Assembly: GCA_025766275.1 (NCBI GenBank) | Contig: JAFKAC010000225.1 | Coordinates: 1 to 56,702, forward strand | Source: Lactarius indigo | Lineage: Eukaryota; Basidiomycota; Agaricomycetes; Russulales; Russulaceae | Reading direction: 5' to 3' | Length of the DNA stretch: 56,702 nt | Notes under the pieces: model-generated | Told to the model about the DNA's origin: nothing | What the model saw: the letters and a program-made list of their open reading frames with translations, nothing else | Database searches by the model: none | Shown here: positions 1-12,747 of the stretch, in pieces | Layout of the letters: each line of letters starts with the position of its first letter | Numbering within the stretch: position 1 is the first letter of the stretch | Position numbers and translations under genes: made by a program

Positions 1-112
1 GAGATCTCATCTCTGTGGTCTCTTACCACGCTTAGGAAAATCAGTAGAAATGTGCGTAATGATTGATAATATCCTAGTAGATGTATTCCAAGCCCTGAGG
101 CGACACCCCCCG

Positions 113-2590
<2,478 letters not shown>

Positions 2591-4087
2591 CGTAGGTCAC
2601 ACGGTCAAGGGTGCATTCAAAACAGGCAACCGAAATAATGTTATATTACAAAATTATTTATTATCGATCCAATCTAACGTAGTACTGTACTAGCTGATCT
2701 CTATTCGAACCCTCAATATACGGGAATAATCAATAACACCGTTCACGTTTTCTTTCTGCTCTTGTTTACCCCGTGCTTTCGTGACAGTGTCTGCCTCTAC
2801 TGTTAGCGGTGCTGCCGATCTTGACGAGGACTCTTCTGACACCGAACTTCTTGCCAGTGCACATGTCGTTCGTCTTCTACCAAAAGCCAGCGCCCGCCAT
2901 AACTTAAACAGGGATCAGCAATCCGCTGCGGTGATAATCCCGCCCCCACGCAGGCACGCGTAGCTCGAGAAGAGCAACGGCACGCAAGAGGCCAACTTCG
3001 CGCCGTCCCTTCCACGAGTCAGTGCTCAGCGAGGGACATAAAGCAGAGGAACAAACAAAGCGCCGAGAGTTGCGACCGTGCTAGTAAGTCAGACTCGCCA
3101 CTAGGTAACCTCACATGAAGGTGACCTTCAGTTGGTTCATCCGGGCATAATTGTTGTATCCGTTGACTCATCTCAGAGATGGATCCGATGCAACGAAGTA
3201 CCACAGATTGTAATCGATCATGGAAGCATAGAACGTGCGAAATGGTTCAGCGAAAGCAGACGAAAGTCGCCCGTTCGACCCTTATCTGAGGACTGTGCGA
3301 ATAACCCGTGTTTCAATCAAAGTCGGATCGCCTGCGGCAAGGCCATGCCGTGCATTGTTTGCAACAAGTGGGGTACTCATAGTGTACTAGTTAAGCTGTG
3401 CGATCCACTGATCTGGGTTGTAGCGGGTCATCCAGTAGGTTTCTGGTGGAAAGGAACGGGGGGGGCGCCGCTATCACTAAAGTCAAAAACGAGTTAAAGT
3501 GTTCAAGCATAGAAAGTCTTCCTCACTCAGGTGGCCTCTCATCAGATGTTGTCATTAAGCTCCAGTAGCTGCAAGCGTCGTCATATGTGATGTGCTTCTG
3601 CATGAGAGTCTGTCGAAGATAAGAGAGCCTAGTCCAAGTTGCGGGTCATGAAATAATTAAAAGGGACCAGTGATTACAGCACGCGTCGAGCCAATCACCT
3701 GCACAACTTGCTCAAGGCACATCCTATAAATTGGGCATCTGCTCGGACCAGGCGCGCGCCTTGAGGAGTGTTAACAGTTCTGGGTGTGTTCTTTGGTTCC
3801 TAATAAGTGCATCCTTTGCTCGATACCCAGAATAGAATACTGCCTCTGGCGTCAAGGATCCCGACAACTCACTTCTCCGACTCTAAGAGATTAACTAGAA
3901 GAAATATGGCCAACACGATGGAGGTACCTCGACCAGTGTGTCAGAGTACATATCCGAGCGACGGATCATGTGATGCAAGTGAGAAGTGCGTCGGCAAGCC
4001 CCGGATGGATCAAGGACGCGCATGCCTCAGTGTTTTGGGACGCGTCAGTGAGCGGATCCTACCCTCATCTCCCAGTCTCTCAACACC
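2591..4087. other. Intergenic region between divergent aminopeptidase and PRE9
   Basis: About 1.5 kb between the two divergent start codons. Open frames here (for example 3132-3497 and 3807-4214 on the plus strand) show no family resemblance and no intron-exon logic, and the second runs across PRE9 exons in another frame. A 33-codon minus-strand frame at 2766-2864 is lysine-rich but not recognised. A TATAAA-like string lies near 3723. An imperfect inverted repeat (GGTnACCT...AGGTnACC) lies near 3106-3128. I see no gene I can support. Confidence 0.5.
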
Positions 4088-5185
4088 ATGGTGCGTACTA
4101 TCTTTCCCATATTCGGTGTTTAACCAAAAATATTGTGTTAGGCTAGACGATATGATAGTGCGTACCCGCTTGAGTAGAATGCCCGACGATGATGCTTACA
4201 TCTTGTCCAACTGAAAGGTCGCACAACCATATTCTCGCCAGAGGGTATGCCAGTTAGTTTTATCATGCGCACATACGTTGATTATCTGTTCAGGGCGGCT
4301 ATACCAGAGTGGGTCGCTCTTTGCCTGGGTAGTGGCAAGAGATCTTATCATCGTCCAGTCGAGTACGCGATGGAGGCTATTTCGCACGCGGGGACCGTTC
4401 TTGGTGTTCTAGCAACGGACGGCGTTGTACTTGCTGCGGAGAAGAAAGTGACTGGAAAGTTACTCGACCTTTCAGAAGCGAAGGAAGGCGGTTATGGGGG
4501 TAGTGGAGAGAAGATATTTCTATTAAACTCGTATGTCCCGGATCCCACTGCCATTCAATGTGCTCATGTCCGGTGAAGAAATGTCATAGGTGGCGTTGCG
4601 GGCATCACCGCGGACGCGAATTCCCTCGTCAATTATGCACGATCTGCCGCACAGCAGCACTTAGTCAGCTATAACGAAGACATTCCTGTCGAGCTGCTCG
4701 CCCAACGTTTGTGCGACCTCAAACAGGGCTACACACAGTTCGGTGGTCTACGACCGTTCGGCGTGTCTCTTCTGTATGCAGGATACGACCCGCACTATGA
4801 ATTCCAGCTCTACCATTCCGACCCATCGGGCAACTATTCTGGCTGGAAGGCGACCTGTATTGGTGCCAACAACGGTACTGCACAGAGTTTGTTGAAGCAG
4901 GAGTACAAGGATGATATCACTGTGGAAGAGGCGATCGGTCTGGTCATGCGGACAATGAGCAAGACGATGGACAGCACAACTCTGGGCAGCGAAAAACGTA
5001 TGTTTTGGACTCTCATGAAGTAACGCTGATGCACACGATTTGCAGTTGAATTCGCCGTATTGACCGTTGACCCGGTCACAAAGGAGCCCAGGGCAAAGAT
5101 TTACCGACCGGCAGAGATAGATGCCCTTCTTGTAAAACACGATCTCGCGAAGAAGGATGAAGATGCAGAGATGAGAACCGCTTAG
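4088..5185 (+). CDS. PRE9: 20S proteasome subunit alpha-3 (PSMA4/Pre9 type)
   Basis: Structural alpha-ring subunit of the 20S core proteasome. Seven exons give a 263-residue protein, normal for the family: 4088-4090, 4142-4157, 4218-4244, 4294-4308, 4359-4530, 4579-4997 and 5046-5185. The spliced product begins [16 protein letters not shown], the usual alpha-subunit N-terminus, then [14 protein letters not shown]. Strong subtype marks follow: [20 protein letters not shown] and [18 protein letters not shown], which match alpha-3 rather than other alpha subunits. The exon lengths sum to a multiple of three with no frame break. The first exon is only the ATG, and the first four exons together hold 61 nt. 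The acidic C-terminal tail ends DEDAEMRTA. Confidence 0.93.
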
Positions 5186-5331
5186 CTATTTCTTGTTGTA
5201 CAAACAGTTGGAAATAGTAATTGTACGGCAGTCTGGGATGAAATCAGAACAGCGGACTAGAAAATAGGACCAACGACAAGAGTACAAGCGATTGGTGGAC
5301 TCGGTGCAAAATAGGTGTAAATTAGAACATA

Positions 5332-6067
5332 TTAATGACACGCCATCCCCTTGCCAGATTCGCCACCTGTAAGGATAGCTTCAACATTCATCTCAGCACC
5401 AAATACAAAGTGACCGATGCCAGCGCCGATCACGACGGCAAGGATGAGATAGGCCTAGAAAAGGTCAGCTGATGGCTACGGGAAATGGTACAGAAAGAAC
5501 CAACATTGTAAGTCATGAAGACGAGCATCAGGAAGAACGACACGAAAACTTGAACGCCATAGAGCGTGGCGCGCAGAACGCGGGGGTAGAGCGGAACCGG
5601 CGTACTGAGAAACGATGACACGACGTTACAATAGCGCAGGAGGGGGAAGAACACTGTGGCATACCAGGTCGGGACCTTGGGTGAACCAGAGAGCAGACCG
5701 GCCTCTTCAACTTCTGGGCCAGACTGCTCAGGAGTACTCCGTCCACTCACCGATCCTTTGCCGCGCGCCTTGCTGCGGGAGAGCGCGAGCGCGATATGTC
5801 GGTCGACCGTGCGCTGATATTCACGAATATACTCATATCCGAGAGAAATAAGGATAATAGCAAGGAACGAGAGAGCGAAGATAAAGCGAGAAGAGATGTG
5901 CCATTGCTTGAAGACGATGCAGGTATCCTCTATCTGGGTATTCCTGCGGTGGTGACCATACATAAAACGGGAGAAGTAGAGGTCCCCTGAACGCACCAAA
6001 GCATGTGCATCGTGCACTTTGGACCCATGTCCATACCGCCATGACCACCGTGGTCTCCGTGATCCAT
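5332..6067 (-). CDS. CTR-family copper transporter
   Basis: High-affinity copper uptake protein of the Ctr family, which forms membrane trimers. The start at 6067 gives a His/Gly/Met-rich N-terminus (MDHGDHGGHGGMDMG) followed by CTMHMLWNTQ, the usual entry to the first helix, once a 48-nt intron is removed. Helix 1 is near FALSFLAIILISLGY. A long Ser/Arg-rich cytosolic loop separates it from helices 2 and 3. The Ctr signature appears as two short-spaced helices ending MLVFMTYNAYLILAVVIGAGIGH. The last exon ends GMACH at 5332. The start codon lies only 84 bp from the divergent glycosyltransferase start at 6151. Whether it sits in the plasma or vacuolar membrane cannot be read from the sequence. 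Confidence 0.9.
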
Positions 6068-6150
6068 TGGTGGGATTGTGATGGTGATTGAGTGTAAGTA
6101 AGTTGGTAGTTGCCTTACATAATCGTGCTCTTCCTAACCGTTGGCCCACC
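6068..6150. promoter_or_regulatory. 83-bp bidirectional promoter region
   Basis: This short stretch separates the start codons of the copper transporter (minus) and the DXD glycosyltransferase (plus). Promoters and 5' leaders of both genes must either fit here or overlap the neighbouring coding sequence. I saw no copper-response motif of the TTTGCTC type within it. The role is inferred from position only. Confidence 0.5.
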
Positions 6151-7499
6151 ATGTCTGGCGTTGACTATTCCCCACTTACAACTCACGAGTCAGACTCTGC
6201 CATCGACTTGCACCCTTATCCTCCACGTGGCGGACCTTACTATCGTACTTATCGCTGGCCACAAAGGTGGCTAAGATGGCCTCGTCCGCGGTCGTGCTTC
6301 AAGTACATTGCCCCAGCCATAATTATCATTCTCGTGCTTTCCTATCTTACCTGGGAACCACACATAGAAATCTCGTACTACTGGCGATCGTGGATCAGGC
6401 AGGAGATAGAACCATTAACACCTCTTCGCGGTTGCTTCAAACCTGATCAAGCTTCCCCGCTATATAACGTCACCGAACGGCTATATGGTCCCAAGTCCAC
6501 CGAGATTCACGCTGGCCTGCCCATGCGTCTCGGTCTTGATTGTTACGACTTTGCAGGTACAATCCGCCCCCTGCCTTCTTCTTCATCAGCAGGCAGACCA
6601 CGTACCAACTACCACACCTACTGGCGCACTGACTTGGCGCCGTTCAGTGAGCGACAGGAGTACACCCTCAAGTCTTTCTTCGCTACCCAAAACCCGCACT
6701 CGCGTCTGATTATGTGGTCTAACGGCGACCTCTCTACCAACGCACTACTCGCAGGCTACGTCGCGCGGTACCCAGAAGCATTCGAACTTCGCGTCGCGAA
6801 CATACGCCAACTCTCAATGGGCACGCCTCTCGAGAACAGCCCCCTCCTCTCAAGCAACGACGAGAAGGCCTGGTTAGACGGTGACCTGATTCGACTCCTG
6901 GTTATCTGGCGGGATGGAGGCGTGTGGGTGGACATGGACACGCTCCTGACTCGCGACCTCTCTCCCTTACTCGAGCACGAGTTTGTGACACAGTGGGACT
7001 GCTATGGTATGCCCTCGTTGTTTTCTCCAGGAACATGACTCACAGCTCTCCAGACAAAATTTACCTGGCGCTCAATGGCGCGTTGATGCATTTTCATCAG
7101 CACTCTCCCTACCTCTGTGAAGCTTTCCATCTTATGGCAACGTCTACAACACCCCGACCGTCTTCTACGGATTGGGGCTCTATCCTCTACCTCCGTTTGT
7201 GGCGTCGACTCGTGGCAGAAGGCATCCCCCCCTTCAAGATTCTTCCCTTTTGCTTTTCTGACGCCCGAGCGTGTCGCCTCGACAATCGCCTCCCAGACCC
7301 ATTCGAGCCAGATCCGAGCGACGGTCACTGGACGAATGGTCTGACGCGCGCAGAAGACGGTGGTCTCGATCGCAAACTCGCCAAAGTGTTTGCGGTGCAT
7401 CTGCACAACCAGTGGGAGAAGAGCTTTCCACCTGGTGGTTGGGTGGAGCGGCTGTTGTTGCACAGATACGAGAAAAAGTTGGCCGAAGTGCCTGAGTGA
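6151..7499 (+). CDS. Type II membrane glycosyltransferase with DXD motif (GT32-like)
   Basis: Two exons, 6151-7006 and 7054-7499, give 433 residues. A short cytosolic N-terminus is followed by one membrane anchor (YIAPAIIIILVLSYLTW, about residues 50-66), the arrangement of Golgi glycosyltransferases. The catalytic region carries LLVIWRDGGVWVDMDT, the sugar-nucleotide/metal-binding DXD block of the GT32 and alpha-1,4-GlcNAc-transferase-like superfamily, and a distal conserved HLHNQWEKSF. The acceptor and donor sugars cannot be told from sequence. It shares an 83-bp upstream region with the divergent copper transporter. Confidence 0.8.
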
Positions 7500-7632
7500 C
7501 ATGCAGTATACTCATCATCGCAGGTAGAGTATTGGTAATTTATATACTGGTAATGCCTAGTAGTATGCTCGAGTAAAATAAAAAATGGCTTTCACTCTCG
7601 AGCTGCTGGATTTTCGCGACTGTGCCACCACC

Positions 7633-8118
7633 TTAGTGCAAGTCTGGCATCCGTCTGACCACCTTCCCTTCATTTCGCGCATGGACCCTCAACTTGTCGA
7701 GTACTTTCGATTTTGCCCATCGTTCAGGGGGCGTCCGTTTTCCCGTCGCCCAATAGTAAATGTCCCAGTCAGCCTCGTCCATGAGCTTGTCCAACTCGGA
7801 CAGCTCTGCTGCGTCCATCGTGCCGAGGTGCTCCTGCGCGAACGTGCTGAGCAGGAGGTCGCTCTCAAGCGTACCGCGCTTGCGGCTCTGGTATACGAGA
7901 CGCGCCCGCGTCGTTTCGAGGGGCTCACTGGGGCGGGGCAGCGGTTCGGGCGCCGGTAGGTCGGTCGGAGACGCGGTGGAGGCGATGTGTTCGGGGGTGT
8001 GGGGCATTGGCCAGGGGTCTTTCCGTCTTGCGGCGCATGAGGTCAAGTGCCGTGCGATGACGACTCTGCCGCGCAATCCGAGGCTGCGTGAGGTGACACG
8101 ACGTAGTAAAGTCGACAT
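7633..8118 (-). CDS. SDH5: Succinate dehydrogenase assembly factor 2, mitochondrial
   Basis: Promotes covalent attachment of FAD to the flavoprotein subunit of succinate dehydrogenase in the mitochondrial matrix. It is a single 161-codon exon. The first 30 residues are Arg/Ser-rich with no acidic residues, like a mitochondrial targeting signal. The core carries the family hallmarks [20 protein letters not shown] and a C-terminal [13 protein letters not shown]. Size and order fit SDHAF2/Sdh5 proteins. It converges with the glycosyltransferase that ends at 7499. Confidence 0.93.
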   Translation of the reverse strand: MSTLLRRVTSRSLGLRGRVVIARHLTSCAARRKDPWPMPHTPEHIASTASPTDLPAPEPLPRPSEPLETTRARLVYQSRKRGTLESDLLLSTFAQEHLGTMDAAELSELDKLMDEADWDIYYWATGKRTPPERWAKSKVLDKLRVHARNEGKVVRRMPDLH

Positions 8119-8463
8119 GTGGTTGCGAGTAGGGATGATGGTTATTATACGTCACACGCGCACTAACTTCACTCCGCCACCTCCTGGCTTGGCCAGAATT
8201 TACAGGGACTGGGCTTGTTGTACTTGTAGGCCTCAACGTCTTATGCCTATCGGCCTACAAGCCACAACTGGCCGCGTCTTTTAATTATAGTGCTACTATT
8301 ATTGCTGTATAATATACGACAGCTCTGGGTTACTACTACGTAAGAACATCGCCTTGGACGCAATGCTCGATTGCTTTGATCCGCTCACGCGGGCTTTTGG
8401 CAGCATGTTGTGTGACCCGTACGGGGTTTGCTAACCCGTGGTAATCCCTACAACTTCTGCACT
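8119..8463. other. Intergenic region, no gene seen
   Basis: This 345-bp stretch lies between the SDH5 start and the 3' end of the PD-(D/E)XK-like gene, both on the minus strand. It should hold the SDH5 promoter. No coding potential or RNA gene was recognised. Confidence 0.5.
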
Positions 8464-9635
8464 TTACTTTAACTCAAACAGATCAGTCACGGTGGGCTTC
8501 AGCTAAAGAAATTGTTTTCAATAAGTAGATAAGTGAACCCATAGAAAAGCTTACCCATTCACGAGTGAGTTGCACGATCTCGCGTAAGGGCAGGTCGGTG
8601 TTCTTCAAAATTTCACGGTCCAGACGGCGTATTCCCGATTCATAGTATGTTAATGTGTTGTTTTCCGACTTCAAAATAAAGAAAATCCATGTCTGTCCAT
8701 CAGATAGACAGAACCGGACCTCTGGAAGGCTGGTAGGCAGATGCTCAGATGACGAAGTAAAGCAGGCAGTGCTGACGCACTTAGCGATCTTCAGCAATGC
8801 AATCGCCTGGCTAACGGCTTCCGGGACATAGGTGCTTAAACTATTCTGGCGTTTGGCTTCAACCAAGAACAAGCGACCGTTTGCAATCTTGAACGCGTGC
8901 CGCCTGCTACCACCAGGGCCAAGCAAGCGGTCTGAGAAGGCCGTGAAGTAATTCGTGGAGCGACAGTGTTTGATACTCTGGCTCACTATGGTTGTCCATG
9001 TCTATGTCTTTCTCGTACTCGATAACCGCATAGTCGACATTGCCGCTCAACCACAATTCATATCCAGAAGTGGGGTGAGATATTTGGACTCCATCGCCGT
9101 GTGTAATCTTCATCTCAGGAAGAATGGCAACGTCGTTTTCTTGAGTTGAGGTAATTTTCCGCAATGTGAGAAGTATTGCGTCAAGAATCATGCGCGAACC
9201 TGGTGCATACTACGATTAAGCAGTGATCTAAACTACCGAACGCAAAATTGATTAATGCAAGACGCACATCCATGTTAACGCATGCATAGATCTCGTTGAT
9301 CCTGGTGTGTAGATCCACAATGTGAGCCTCAGCGTCCATTGTCAACCCGTTCGTTAAATCGGTTATTTTCGCGGCCGTAAAAACGAGCCGTTCCCCTTTG
9401 ACGCCAGCCTTCTCGAGGTCTTCTGATGAAACGGTCGAAAAAGACACCTTCTGAAGCATAATTAATACAATACCACAAAACATGGGGAATACGCAGATAC
9501 TAGTTTCTTGGCGCCCTTTAGTATGTCTTCCAGCTTCTGGACATGCTCTAAGGCAGCGCGCACTTCCTCCTCCGTTTCTTCAATCCCATCCAGCTCTTCC
9601 TTGAGGGCATCGAGACGATTTAGCGCCATCCTCAT
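8464..9635 (-). CDS. Coiled-coil protein with PD-(D/E)XK nuclease-like core
   Basis: Splicing four short introns (37-55 nt) gives about 330 residues in one frame, ending LKPTVTDLFELK. Residues 1-45 are a charged helix (EELDGIEETEEEVRAALEHV), likely a coiled coil. The second half has the layout of a PD-(D/E)XK fold: an aspartate in GNVDYAVIEY, then an E-x-K strand (FLVEAKRQ), then a helix with a conserved-type glutamine (AVSQAIALLK). This motif series is what I see; nuclease activity is inference. Similar modules occur in basidiomycete multigene families and in Crinkler-type proteins. A 20-codon frame just upstream (MSEPTLKRKRSLKD, ATG at 9697) is one base out of frame and may be the true N-terminus. 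Confidence 0.6.
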
Positions 9636-9697
9636 CTTGAAAGGTCAACAATTGAGTCCTTCAGACTGCGCTTGCGCTTGAGAGTGGGTTCCGACAT

Positions 9698-10321
9698 GTG
9701 TAGGTGAGAAAAAGATACTACGTCATTTGGACTGGACAGTCACGTCAGCTGGAACTCCACTGTACCGTGTGGCAGTGCAAGAAGTACCAAGGGCAGCACT
9801 GCACACCGACGGGCTTATGTAATAAGTATGAGGTTGTAACCTATTCTTGAACCTATTGGCTCGGAAACTACACGGATGTGAGGGTGGAAGATCGCTGGTA
9901 GTCCGGCGCCTTGAAAGAACGCAGCAGGCCGGCGGCAGTGGGGGCATGTGTGGCGCACTCGGTACATGTATGCTATCCCTGCTAGAGTTCTTGCACGCAG
10001 AGGATGCACGATGGCAAGTAAGGTGAACCCCCTTCATTATTTTACTTAGTCTTCTATCCCCCTCCACACCTTCACCGCTGATCTCGGTGCAGTGCATTGT
10101 CGTCAACCCAGCAACTCGTACGGAGGGTGAAGTGGTCCATCATCGAGACAATCCTCGACTCGACTCGTTCGAACTCTCATTGACTCACCTGATGCGGGCA
10201 ACTGGCACCCGAGAGCCTTGGTGAGAGGGAGCAGCTTCACCGCATACATCTCCGACAGCATGGGAAGGCTAACCCTACGCCTGTTGGGATGTATACATCC
10301 CCGTGACATTAAAGTGAGAGC
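9698..10321. other. Intergenic region, no gene seen
   Basis: This 624-bp stretch lies between the PD-(D/E)XK-like gene and the doubtful plus-strand gene at 10322. Open frames on the minus strand (for example 9723-10106) are Cys/Pro/Arg-rich translations without recognisable domains. It probably contains divergent promoters. Confidence 0.4.
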
Positions 10322-10935
10322 ATGGACATCGATATCGCATTGACAGACGGTGAGCCCGTGACCATGGCATCCATACGTTCCCGTCGAACCCGTCCGCCTG
10401 AACCACGGCGAAGGCCAAGATCCCCGCTCTTCAAACGAACCAGCTCCCTGAGCTCGAAAGATGCCCTCTCACGCTAGCCCCGTCCACCAAGAACGAAAAG
10501 CCAAAGTCAGAGACGTACAAGCGACTGCCCACCTTGCTGCCCACCGAGATTCCCGATGGTGAGAAGAATCGGTACAAATCACGTTTCCTGTCCGTACATT
10601 AGAAAACGCAAATGTTCACCTTTTTGCTTATAGGTAGTCCAAGATATCGGAGGCCATCGGTGGCATCGGATGGCCACCGCACTCCACGTCGCGAGCTGCG
10701 TACAAAGGTATTTTGAAAAGTCAAAACCTTTTGGTGTGAACATGGAGCGGGCATGAGAGGTCAGTCTTCGAAACGTCACGAAAATAGAAAGGACCGAGAA
10801 ATCGAGTGCGATAACACCGCGAATCCGCAAAGTCCTCTGTCTCAGTTCTGCCTCCCTGTCGTCCGACCTCTCCGCTTGCGAGCACCACGACCAGCCTTCT
10901 CTCAGTGCTGTGTGACTCACATCCTCTCCGAATAA
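10322..10935 (+). CDS. Doubtful small Arg/Ser/Pro-rich protein
   Basis: Not recognised as a family. From the ATG at 10322 the frame reads a basic, disordered N-terminus (RSRRTRPPEPRRRPRSPLF) that stops at about 10479. The next frame continues with similar composition (APSTKNEKPKSETYKRL) to a clear GT donor near 10560. It resumes after an AG near 10630 as SPRYRRPSVASDGHRTPRREL. One extra C in the run near 10462 would join the first two blocks. Exon ends beyond 10700 are unclear, so the right boundary is a guess. Confidence 0.3.
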
Positions 10936-11024
10936 CTCGCGTGCACTCAGTCCTGGCTCTCTTTGGCTTGTTCCTGGTGTATTTCACTAGAATGACTACG
11001 ACGAGGATTAAAAAGAACAATAAT

Positions 11025-12713
11025 CTAGCCGTGCTCGCCCTGACCTTTGAGATCTTCTATCGCGCGTTGAACCTCCAGCTTTTCTAAAACCGCTCGATGC
11101 AAGCTTGATCGTAACGCACGGCCTTTGGTCGTCCTGACTTCAGTGACGGCTTTCCCCGAGTAGGTACTGGGTACGGGTGGGGTTGGGTCCTCGGCAGCGC
11201 TAGAAGAGTCGGCGGCTGGTTTAGATGTGAGGTGAGAGGGGACAATGACAGGCGTAGGGCGTGGTGGTGGAGGCCACTAGTAGAGACAAGTGAGACAATG
11301 GCAAGAGTGTGTAATATGCGACGCACGCCACGACGGGGTTGATTGAAGTGCAGGGCAGCCCAAGGAGGATAGTCGCGCTCAAGTTGAACGATATGATCTT
11401 CGACGCACTTGATGCGATGAAGCAGTGACGCCGGAGGTGACGGCACTTGTATACGCCTCATGAGATTGAGTTCAGCAACGTGACGAAACAGACGTACCGT
11501 ATCGCATCGCTAAATGAGTTTCAAGATTTTTCAGTCTTTCATCAAGGCCGGGGTGTCGACTTGCAGTGACCAGGCCATTCCCATCAGCAATCTCGGCTTT
11601 GTTGATATGTTTTTCGTCTTTCGCTTCAACCGTTAACGTTCTTCTGAGAGGGCCCTCCTCGTTTTTCGCAATATCGAACTTCATCATCACATCACGGTCC
11701 GTGGCTTTTGCGTCAGTCCGTGCACAAGATGCATGCTCTATTTCGTCGCCGCCCTCATTTGAAAGTAGGTCCTTCGGTGCATCGCTGGTATGAAGACGCT
11801 TATTGGGGTGCAAGAACTCCGCACGGTTTGACGCGTCATTTCGCGCACGGTTTCGCGCCAGGAGCTCAGAAATGGATTTGTTAATCTGTTTAATAAATGA
11901 GATTTCGAGTGCGAGGGCTTTTTTTTTTTCAACGGGCACGCACTGCAGACGGCGAACGGGGCTCTGCGCCTTTTTCGACATGGACATAATCCAACTTTCG
12001 TTCTTCCAAGGGTCGGTCAGGTGTTCCTGTGGAATCTGATTGCACGTCCAGCATTTGCTAAACCATCGAGGCCTTCTAGATCATCACCGAAATTCGGCCA
12101 CTCCCAGGTTGACTGTTGGACATACCGAAATGCAAGAGTGTAAATCACGCAATGCCTCGGGCACGACCTTCATCTCCCAATCTGGATTCATAACAAGAAT
12201 GTCGGCCTGTAGGCCAGCCAAGCATTGAGAAAGTCCTACAGCGAGGCAAAACGTTTTCAAAGCTGCATCCCAGTATCGGGGGAACTCTTTAGGAGGTGGG
12301 GACGGAGATGGCGTCCGTGGTCGTGCTTTTTTCTTGGCCGTAGGCTTTTGGGGTGAGACCTGCGTGGGGGGACGCGCAGACGGGGGTACAATAGAAACCT
12401 GAGCATGCGGGTGATACTGTTGGAACTGCGCGTGTTGATACTGAGTGTACTGTTGTTGATATGCTGCACTATACTGATAACTGTTCAATGGCCATGGTTG
12501 GCCTTGCCAGTGTGGGTGTCCGTAGTATGGAACCGCGGGGATGTTTTGAGCCGCCCAAGCAGGTTGAGTTGGTGCGGCAGGAGAGTCGCCCGAGAGTTGA
12601 GTTGATGGCCCCGCCTCTGATGGGGATGGACCGTCGACCATTGGTGTCAGTGACTTGGTCGCTGGTTTCGCAAATCTAGTCATCGGAACTGGGGTTAGGG
12701 TTTCTTCCGTCAT
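11025..12713 (-). CDS. Pro/Gln-rich protein with C-terminal coiled coils, unknown function
   Basis: The N-terminal exon (12713 downward) is Ser/Pro-rich, with a Tyr/Gln-rich segment (SAAYQQQYTQYQHAQFQQY) and a basic patch (KKKARPRTPSPSPPP). A structured block follows (YWDAALKTFCLAVGLSQCL). The middle is charged and helical, and crosses an intron of about 58 nt that contains a poly-A run. The C-terminal exons give two paired-helix segments (LDERLKNLETHLAMRYG; LLHRIKCVEDHIVQLERDYPPW) and end EDLKGQGEHG at 11025. The helix pair loosely recalls MBIP-type proteins, but I do not claim that identity. The exon joins near 12000-12130 are uncertain. The start codon is 34 bp from the divergent VPS53 start. 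Confidence 0.6.
12692..12703 (+). promoter_or_regulatory. GGGTTAGGGTTT telomere-repeat-like element
   Basis: Two TTAGGG-type units lie 45 bp upstream of the VPS53 start codon, inside the first codons of the divergent gene. TTAGGG is the telomere repeat of most filamentous fungi, and factors such as Teb1/Tbf1 bind such strings in promoters. Function here is inferred from sequence and position. Confidence 0.35.
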
Positions 12714-12747
12714 AGCAGGGTCTGGCAGTCGCGCAACCCATAACTTT

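Noticed and set aside
2695..2720. GGGTTCGAAT, B-box-like signal on the minus strand
   Set aside because: No pairing T stem and no acceptor stem could be found.
2766..2864. Lysine-rich 32-residue minus-strand frame resembling a small ribosomal protein
   Set aside because: Does not match any small ribosomal protein I know and has no supporting exons.
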